Source: Sulfuricurvum sp. (GTDB lineage: Bacteria > Campylobacterota > Campylobacteria > Campylobacterales > Sulfurimonadaceae). From it: a stretch of 64,000 nucleotides of DNA. How positions within the stretch are numbered: the stretch's first letter is position 1; each line of letters starts with the position of its first letter. The stretch is from positions 1-64,000 of the forward strand of contig NZ_JALNYS010000009.1 in assembly GCF_023229695.1 (NCBI RefSeq), read 5' to 3'. The translations under genes and the position numbers were made by a program. The notes beneath the pieces were generated by a model. It saw only the letters and a list, made by a program, of their open reading frames with translations. It searched no databases and was not told the DNA's origin. Shown piece by piece: positions 58,593 to 64,000 of the stretch.

Positions 58593-59097
58593 ATTCTCTC
58601 CGAAAAGTGCGGCGCATGCTCCGCAAAGGGATTCTGACACTAAGGCGCATCCTCCAATGAGGATGCGGAACAATCAATTCCGGATACGTTAGCACCCGAT
58701 TTTCAAAGAATATCATATCCAAATCAAGGGTTCTGGGAGCATTGGGAAAACTCCGTTTACGGCCGAAGTGTTTTTCAATCCGCCACAATAGCCGTAAAAG
58801 CATTCTCGGCTCCAATGATGTTGCGATCTCTATCGTCGTATTGATAAAATCGTCCTGCTCTACGTATCCGAACGGGGGGTTTTTAAGCAATATACCGCTT
58901 CGAACCGGCTGAAGCAGACGTTGGCGTCTCAGATAAAACCACAGATGATGCAACCGTCGTCGGGTGTCTTCTACGTTTCCTCCGACACCGAGAACGGCAC
59001 GGTAACGGAATGAGCGGTGAATAGGGGTGTGCACTGCCGGAAAAACTCGATCCACGTAAATACGATGGTTCTCATCCAGCGTTCTGCACAGCGGCAT
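58573..59097 (-). CDS. folK: 2-amino-4-hydroxy-6-hydroxymethyldihydropteridine pyrophosphokinase
   Basis: 174 residues. GVGGNVEDTRRRLHHLW corresponds to the G-x-N-x-G-D segment, ILLKNPPFGYVEQDDFINTTIEI to the substrate loop, and RTLDLDMIFFENRVLTYPELIVPHP to the catalytic Asp-x-Asp region. The C-terminus (WRMRLSVRIPLRSM) keeps the family R-x-SV-x2-PL spacing, so no frameshift is needed. It overlaps flhF by 20 bp. Folate synthesis, with folC in the same window. Confidence 0.88.
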   Translation of the reverse strand: MPLCRTLDENHRIYVDRVFPAVHTPIHRSFRYRAVLGVGGNVEDTRRRLHHLWFYLRRQRLLQPVRSGILLKNPPFGYVEQDDFINTTIEIATSLEPRMLLRLLWRIEKHFGRKRSFPNAPRTLDLDMIFFENRVLTYPELIVPHPHWRMRLSVRIPLRSMRRTFRREYENFDI

Positions 59098-59100
59098 TGC

Positions 59101-59574
59101 TTACGCTTGCCCCTCTTGCTGCGCTTCGCGAATGGCCGTAATTTCACTCAAAATCTGGAGCATTCCGACCATCGCCAAATGGTATCCGAACGGACCGAAT
59201 CCGATAATGGACGAGGTGCACACCGGTGCCGTCATACTTTTTTGACGAAACTCTTCACGGCGGTAAATATTGCTGATATGGACTTCGATAGTCGGCAGCG
59301 ATACCGCCGTAATCGCGTCACGAATAGCGATCGAGGTGTGGGTGTACGCTGCCGGATTGATGATAATACCGTCAGCATCCCCATAACACTCCTGAATACG
59401 GTCAACAATCTCCCCCTCCAAATTGCTTTGGTAAAATTCAATCTCTACACCGCTTTGGGCTGCAACCTCTTTCATCTGTGCATGAATCTGCTCAAGTCGC
59501 ATCGGTCCGTAAACCTGCTGTTCGCGTACGCCGAGCATATTAAGATTCGGGCCTTGGATTACCACTATTTTCAT
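59101..59574 (-). CDS. aroQ: 3-dehydroquinate dehydratase, type II
   Basis: 157 residues: GPNLNMLGVREQQVYG with the catalytic Tyr, INPAAYTHTSIAIRDAI, VHISNIYRREEFRQKS with the catalytic His. Third step-type enzyme of the shikimate route. It is first in the minus-strand set aroQ-folK-flhF-flhG; 3 bp to folK. Confidence 0.95.
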   Translation of the reverse strand: MKIVVIQGPNLNMLGVREQQVYGPMRLEQIHAQMKEVAAQSGVEIEFYQSNLEGEIVDRIQECYGDADGIIINPAAYTHTSIAIRDAITAVSLPTIEVHISNIYRREEFRQKSMTAPVCTSSIIGFGPFGYHLAMVGMLQILSEITAIREAQQEGQA

Positions 59575-59642
59575 ATTGTACCTTCGGAAATATTTTAGGG
59601 GTAGATTATAAGCGGTTATAGATTATAAGGAACTAAATTGCA

Positions 59643-60938
59643 CTAGGAGAAAATCGATTCGACCCTATTTCTCCCCTTCTCTTTTGCACGGTACAACGCC
59701 TGATCGGAGCGGTGCAGCATACTCTCCTGAGTATCCCCTTCGACGAATACCGTCACCCCGAACGATGCGGTGACTTTTCCGACGGCGGGAATCTCTAGCA
59801 TCTCGATAGCGCGGCGAAGTTTCTCAGCCGCATACAGAACTTTCCCGCTATCCACATCCGGGGTCAGTACAACAAACTCTTCCCCTCCCCATCGGGCTAA
59901 GACATCACCGGTCCGGACGGTCTGGGAAAGTATATCGGAAACCTCTATCAGTACGCTGTCTCCCGCCTGATGCCCGTAGGTATCATTGACTTTTTTAAAA
60001 TAGTCCACATCGATGATAATCAAACCGAACGTATACTCTTTCGTCCAATGACGACGCATCAACATCCCTCGGCAAACATCATCAAATTTTTGTCGATTAA
60101 ACAGTTTGGTCAGGGGATCGGTTACCGACAGCATCTCGATACGCTTTTTATCGGTAATATCGTGATAAATCGCCGTATAACTGATAATTTCGCCATATTC
60201 GTCCACAAACGGTGAAATCACCGTATCCATCCATACGCAATCGTTGTTTTTGGTAATGATCTCTACCTCGCCCGACCACCTGTGCTTATTTCTCAAGACC
60301 TCTTTCATCTGTTCAAAATCATCGCTGCCTGCATCAAGAGCATAAAATCGGGACAAAGAACCCCCGATCAGCTCCCCCTTCGTGTAACCGAAAAAATCAC
60401 AAAACGCCTCCGTCGCATCTACGATTTCGCATCCGCTGTCCGTTTTAACAATCATCAGATTGGCATTGATAATCTGTTTGTCTTGTTGAAGTTCGCTGTT
60501 GAGGAGGGCAATCTCTTTCATCCGCTGCTGAAGCGTCATCTTGAGCTCATGCAGATCGCTGATATCATGAATCGAGATCATCACTTTTTTTTCTGCGGGA
60601 ATATACGGGGCTATTGTCACCTGAAGCTGCATAAAGGATAAAAGGGAACTGGTTATTTTGTGCCGGGGAATCTGGATAAATCGATTGCTCAGAGAAGCAT
60701 CATAAAAGGTAGGGGTATTAAGACGCAGCGTTGTCCGTATTTTTCGCTGTAGCCCTTTGTAATCCACTTCAGGATAAAAGAGCTCCAGATTTTTTTCGAT
60801 AATCGATTCCGCTTCTATCCCCGTATTGATCTCAAGCCATTTATTCCATGACCAAACGACACACTCTTCATCCACAACCAGCGTCCCGTTTTCCAAAGAG
60901 TCGAAAACGATATTACATTGTTTCAGCATATAATTCAT
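59643..60938 (-). CDS. PAS-PAS-GGDEF diguanylate cyclase, cyclase 4
   Basis: 431 residues, cytosolic. Two PAS domains (about 10-125 and 150-265, the second with GCEIVDATEAFCDFFGYTKGELIG and a PAC region ending ITDKKRIEM), then GGDEF starting SVTDPLTKLFNRQKF. Signature GGEEF at 351-355 with intact I-site RTGD. It overlaps the CheC-like gene by 4 bp, so it is read with cheC and cheY genes and may join chemotaxis signals to c-di-GMP. Confidence 0.9.
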   Translation of the reverse strand: MNYMLKQCNIVFDSLENGTLVVDEECVVWSWNKWLEINTGIEAESIIEKNLELFYPEVDYKGLQRKIRTTLRLNTPTFYDASLSNRFIQIPRHKITSSLLSFMQLQVTIAPYIPAEKKVMISIHDISDLHELKMTLQQRMKEIALLNSELQQDKQIINANLMIVKTDSGCEIVDATEAFCDFFGYTKGELIGGSLSRFYALDAGSDDFEQMKEVLRNKHRWSGEVEIITKNNDCVWMDTVISPFVDEYGEIISYTAIYHDITDKKRIEMLSVTDPLTKLFNRQKFDDVCRGMLMRRHWTKEYTFGLIIIDVDYFKKVNDTYGHQAGDSVLIEVSDILSQTVRTGDVLARWGGEEFVVLTPDVDSGKVLYAAEKLRRAIEMLEIPAVGKVTASFGVTVFVEGDTQESMLHRSDQALYRAKEKGRNRVESIFS

Positions 60939-61552
60939 GCATACAGTTCTTCAAGCTTTTGATCGATCAGCTCCCGGAGCCGTTGAATCATCCCGTCTTT
61001 TGTCAGGATAAAAATCTGACCGCTGATCTTATGGCTTTGGAACTCCATCACCGTACTCACAATAATAATCCGGTGGTAATTGAGGGTCTCTTCCTGAGAG
61101 ATCAGGTTATTTCCCGAAATTATTTCGGTCGAAGGGGGAAAAAACTGCACTTTGGTATTCAGCTCTTCAGTTAAACGGCTGATAATCGTCGAACTTAAAA
61201 TATTGGTCAATTCAATAACAGCGTCCAAGATATCGGCATCGCTTGGAACATCCACGTCATACAGATAATGGCCCAGATTGGCCGCCGATTCATTCGTCAT
61301 GACAAAAACAAACTCCCCGCCGAACACTCCGCCGAACAGCTGTTTGGTGACGTATGAATGCTGATCCGAAGGGACGGCCTCTTCAATATAACTTTTCAGC
61401 CCGTCCATATCGCTGATGGAGATATGGGGAATGTGCATCGTCCCAAACGCCTGAAGCAAGTCGGCGATACTGGCCGTCGCATTCCCCATTGCGATATTCA
61501 TTAACTCTCTCAGCACATCCAAATGGTCGCTTGAAAATTCCGTGGATTCCAT
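60935..61552 (-). CDS. CheC-like chemotaxis phosphatase
   Basis: 205 residues with both CheC active sites: ELMNIAMGNATASIADLL near residue 16 and ELTNILSSTIISRLTEEL near 113, each with the E-x2-N pair that hydrolyses CheY-P. Between the CheY-like gene (15 bp upstream) and cyclase 4. Probably tunes the signal life of its neighbour regulator. Confidence 0.85.
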   Translation of the reverse strand: MESTEFSSDHLDVLRELMNIAMGNATASIADLLQAFGTMHIPHISISDMDGLKSYIEEAVPSDQHSYVTKQLFGGVFGGEFVFVMTNESAANLGHYLYDVDVPSDADILDAVIELTNILSSTIISRLTEELNTKVQFFPPSTEIISGNNLISQEETLNYHRIIIVSTVMEFQSHKISGQIFILTKDGMIQRLRELIDQKLEELYA

Positions 61553-61567
61553 GATTTACCTTCGTTT

Positions 61568-61927
61568 TTAAAAAACCAGCTGCTGAAGTACACCCAGCAT
61601 TTTATCGGCATTGATCGGTTTGGGAACCATTAATTTCGCCCCCAATGCCAATACCCTCTCCTGCGCCTGTGTCTGGATATCGGCAGAGACCACAACCACC
61701 TGCGCTTTGGGATTAATGTGCATCATCCGCTCCAACGCTTCAAAACCATCCATGACCGGCATCGTCAAATCCAGAAAAACAACGCGCGGGCTCTCAGCTT
61801 GAAAAACCTCTACCGCAACCGCCCCGTTCTCCGCTTCCAATATTTCCGCAGAAGGCTCATACTCTTTCAATGTCTTAATCAGTGTCAAACGGGCCAATTT
61901 GGAATCATCGACTACCAATACCTTCAT
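61568..61927 (-). CDS. CheY-like single-domain response regulator
   Basis: 119 residues. Acidic pocket VVDDSKLARL, phosphoacceptor Asp in VVFLDLTMPVMDGFEAL, Thr/Ser at VVVSAD and Lys in VPKPINADKML. No output domain; the partner is probably the CheC-like protein and perhaps cyclase 4 or the motor. First gene of the three-gene set. Confidence 0.9.
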   Translation of the reverse strand: MKVLVVDDSKLARLTLIKTLKEYEPSAEILEAENGAVAVEVFQAESPRVVFLDLTMPVMDGFEALERMMHINPKAQVVVVSADIQTQAQERVLALGAKLMVPKPINADKMLGVLQQLVF

Positions 61928-62078
61928 GAAATACCTCTATTACTCTAATTTTACAATATCTTTAAAATTAACTTAAATATCATTCAAAGTCAATAATTAT
62001 AACCAAAATTTTTACAAAATAGCTCAATTCGTCCTTATTCCATCCCATTTTTGAGCGGTTTCGCCCTAAAAAGCTTGC

Positions 62079-62084
62079 TATACT
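62079..62084 (+). promoter_or_regulatory. candidate -10 element for the deaminase gene
   Basis: TATACT 27 bp before the GTG at 62112; AAAGG precedes the start codon. The rest of 61928-62078 is AT-rich with no other feature seen. Confidence 0.4.
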
Positions 62085-62111
62085 TACACGAAAAATTGCC
62101 AAAGGTTTATT

Positions 62112-63326
62112 GTGAAGATCCTTTTACCCGACGCCCTGTTGACCGGGACCTCTCTTTTACGTCACCACGGTATCGTCTTTGACAAAACCATCCTCGAAGT
62201 AGCTCCGAATGAGGTGCTGCGCGAGCGTTATGGGTCAAAGTGCCAAGAACTGGGTGAGGGATCGGTAATTATGCCGGGGCTCATCAATCCGCATGTCCAT
62301 CTGGAGTTCAGTGCCAACCGCTCTACTTTGACCTACGGAGGATTTATGCCGTGGCTCAACAGTGTCATCGCCAGCCGTGATGAACTGATCAACGAATGTG
62401 ATGATACGTGTATTCAAAAAGAGATTGAAGAGATGCTTTCGCACGGAATTACTGCTTTCGGTGCAGTGAGTTCTTACGGATATGATCTCAATGCCGCAGC
62501 CGCTTGTCCCCAGAAGGTGGTCTTTTTCAACGAACTTATCGGTTCCGATCCTGCAATGGCGGATGCCCTGTATGCCAATTTTCAAGAGCGTCTTTTTGCC
62601 TCTCAAACAGTCAAAAGAGAGGGATTTCACCCTTCTATTGCCATCCATTCCCCCTACTCCGTCCATCGGGTATTGATTCAAAAAGCCCTTAAATATGCAC
62701 AAGAACATGAACTGCGCGTCACCGCCCACTTTATGGAGAGTCTCTCAGAGCGGGAGTGGCTCGATGAAAACGGCGGCGATTTCAAACCATTTTTTGTCAA
62801 TTTCTTGAAACAGCACCATGCTGCGAACACTCCAGCCGAATTTCTGAGTTATTTTAAAAATGTCCCTACCCTCTTTACCCATGTGATTCATGCCTCAAAT
62901 GATGAATTAACGCAATTACAAGAGGGGAAGCATACCATCATCCACTGCCCGATTTCCAACCGTCTTCTCGGCAACGGCGCACTCGATTTGGAACGGTTGC
63001 AAGCCAATACTATCCGATGGGTAGTCGGAACCGACGGGCTTAGTTCCAACTACACTCTCGATCTCTTCGAAGAGATGAAAATTGCCCTCTTCATGCACCA
63101 TTCACAAGAACTTATTGCGCTGGCTCAAAAACTTTGGCAAAGCGTTACGGCAGATGCGGCAGAAGCGTTGAAATTAAATTGTGGTAAAATCGTCCCTTCT
63201 TACGATGCTGATATCGTTATCGCGCAGGTCGATTATCCTATCAGCGATCAATTACCGCTGCATCTGCTGTTGCGGCCTCCACTGATCGAGTCAGTCTATA
63301 TTTACGGTGAAAAAGTAAAAGGATAA
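62112..63326 (+). CDS. aminodeoxyfutalosine deaminase-like amidohydrolase
   Basis: 404 residues from a GTG start. TIM-barrel amidohydrolase of the TRZ/ATZ group: metal ligands H61 and H63 in NPHVHLEF, His in AIHSPYSVH, THVIHAS and Asp in VVGTDGLSSN. It resembles Nitratiruptor Nis_0429-type enzymes that deaminate 6-aminodeoxyfutalosine in menaquinone synthesis; adenosine or methylthioadenosine deamination is an alternative. No other mqn gene is near. Confidence 0.72.
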   Translation: MKILLPDALLTGTSLLRHHGIVFDKTILEVAPNEVLRERYGSKCQELGEGSVIMPGLINPHVHLEFSANRSTLTYGGFMPWLNSVIASRDELINECDDTCIQKEIEEMLSHGITAFGAVSSYGYDLNAAAACPQKVVFFNELIGSDPAMADALYANFQERLFASQTVKREGFHPSIAIHSPYSVHRVLIQKALKYAQEHELRVTAHFMESLSEREWLDENGGDFKPFFVNFLKQHHAANTPAEFLSYFKNVPTLFTHVIHASNDELTQLQEGKHTIIHCPISNRLLGNGALDLERLQANTIRWVVGTDGLSSNYTLDLFEEMKIALFMHHSQELIALAQKLWQSVTADAAEALKLNCGKIVPSYDADIVIAQVDYPISDQLPLHLLLRPPLIESVYIYGEKVKG

Positions 63327-63328
63327 AT

Positions 63329-64000
63329 ATGTTGGAATTGTTCAAAAAAATCGGCTCATGTCTGGCGAACGGAATCCGATTTATCCAAGCCCATTTTAAA
63401 GCCACCCTTTTGGTCCTTTTCGTTTTATGGATACTCATCCCCTCCGGCAGTGACGGGATATCTCCCCATAATCTTCAAAAAATCGTCCTCACCGGCCCGA
63501 TTCTCGATGCGACGCCGATTATCGAACAACTCGACGAAACACGCGAAAACAAAGATGTCAAAGGGGTATTATTCAGCATCGACTCTCCCGGCGGTGCCGT
63601 CGCACCGTCAGTGGAGATCGCCTATGCCGTGAAACGGCTCCGTGAAGCCAAGCCTGTCGTCGTGTATGCGGCGGGGATTATGGCCAGCGGCGGATACTAT
63701 TCGGCCATCTGGGGAAATGAGATCGTCGCCAATCCCGGCAGCATGATCGGCTCCATCGGCGTTATCATGGAAGGAGCCGACATCTCCGAACTGATGAAAA
63801 AAGTGGGGGTAAAAACCCAGGTTGTCCATGCGGGAACCTATAAACAGGTGGGGACGTTTGATCGCCCGTGGAGCAGTGTTGAACGGGCAGAACTCGATAA
63901 AGTGATCGGCGGAACCTACGATCTCTTCGTCGGAGACGTCGCCCGTGCGCGCAAACTCGACCTGAACCGAAGCGCCGATTTCGCCGATGCCCATATCTTC
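63329..64000 (+). CDS. sppA: signal peptide peptidase SppA (3' truncated by window)
   Basis: The frame is open from ATG 63329 to the window end (224 codons). One N-terminal membrane helix (ATLLVLFVLWILIPS), then the S49 peptidase core: DSPGGAVAPSVEIAYAVKRL, catalytic Ser120 in GIMASGGYYSA, GSIGVIMEGADISELMKKVG, and Lys172 in GTYKQVGTFDRP as general base. It digests cleaved signal peptides in the membrane. It starts 2 bp after the deaminase stop. Confidence 0.92.
   Translation, partial: MLELFKKIGSCLANGIRFIQAHFKATLLVLFVLWILIPSGSDGISPHNLQKIVLTGPILDATPIIEQLDETRENKDVKGVLFSIDSPGGAVAPSVEIAYAVKRLREAKPVVVYAAGIMASGGYYSAIWGNEIVANPGSMIGSIGVIMEGADISELMKKVGVKTQVVHAGTYKQVGTFDRPWSSVERAELDKVIGGTYDLFVGDVARARKLDLNRSADFADAHIF

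Noticed and set aside
58573..58700. Frameshift at the end of folK
   Set aside because: The unusual C-terminus still keeps the R-x-SV-x2-PL spacing of the family, and the overlap with flhF explains the atypical residues.

Overview
The window reads as chromosomal DNA of a campylobacterotal (epsilonproteobacterial) chemolithotroph, most like Sulfuricurvum or Sulfurimonas. The evidence is the HP0958-like zinc-ribbon coiled-coil protein, a MagIII-type glycosylase, the flhF-flhG-(small membrane protein)-fliA-fliM-fliY order, the yajC-secD-secF / leuS-lptE-folC neighbourhood, a Nitratiruptor-like aminodeoxyfutalosine deaminase homologue, and many compact clusters with 1-20 bp gene overlaps. Genus assignment is inference. 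No rRNA, tRNA or CRISPR array was recognised.

Layout. 1-3.4 kb: tail of a chemoreceptor, a methyltransferase, a structured repeat, a small lipoprotein, diguanylate cyclase 1 and a TatD-related protein. 3.4-6.9 kb: an accessory stretch with a RelE-type TA pair, a VanZ-like protein, a periplasmic-protein gene split by a 275 bp MITE, a lone HEPN protein and a BrnT/BrnA module placed between two copies of the 3' end of a magIII-type glycosylase gene. 6.9-16 kb: glycosylase, YmdB phosphodiesterase, a membrane protein, a second copy of the structured repeat, a YfiR-like regulator with cyclase 2, a zinc peptidase-like protein, rlmC and mfd. 16-17.2 kb: an Abi_2/HEPN defence gene with a hairpin-rich leader. 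17.2-25.7 kb: folC, cyclase 3, lptE, leuS, secF, secD, yajC. 25.8-34 kb: lnt, cysK, a class IV aminotransferase, an SspB-like protein, a LysR regulator, uvrD, truB, csrA, ispE. 34-34.7 kb: a third TA module with a palindromic operator. 34.7-44.4 kb: smpB, corA, the rplS-trmD-rimM-khpA-rpsP-ffh translation/SRP cluster, a pseudouridine synthase, waaA, the HP0958-like gene, a Nif3-like gene, a NYN nuclease and a TPR protein. 44.4-49.4 kb: ppk1, gamma-carbonic anhydrase, TRIC channel, mtgA, an exported beta-carbonic anhydrase. 49.4-50.3 kb: a fourth TA module and a nested palindromic element. 50.3-64 kb: MFS transporter, mnmA, LOG family protein, the flagellar regulatory cluster, folK, aroQ, a cyclase-CheC-CheY signalling set, aminodeoxyfutalosine deaminase and the start of sppA.

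Themes. Core genes sit in long translationally coupled operons. Between them are six toxin- or HEPN-type defence loci and at least three kinds of small non-coding repeat: a structured family sharing the arm TTACGCAC (1.06, 9.1, 29.1 kb, with related modules at 51.5 kb), the MITE at 4.7 kb and the palindromic element at 50.1 kb. Four GGDEF proteins and no EAL or HD-GYP protein point to heavy c-di-GMP input. The best-supported unusual observations are the MITE with a recoverable ancestral reading frame, the BrnTA insertion that gave the glycosylase gene a new 3' end, and the two-copy 121 bp structured repeat.
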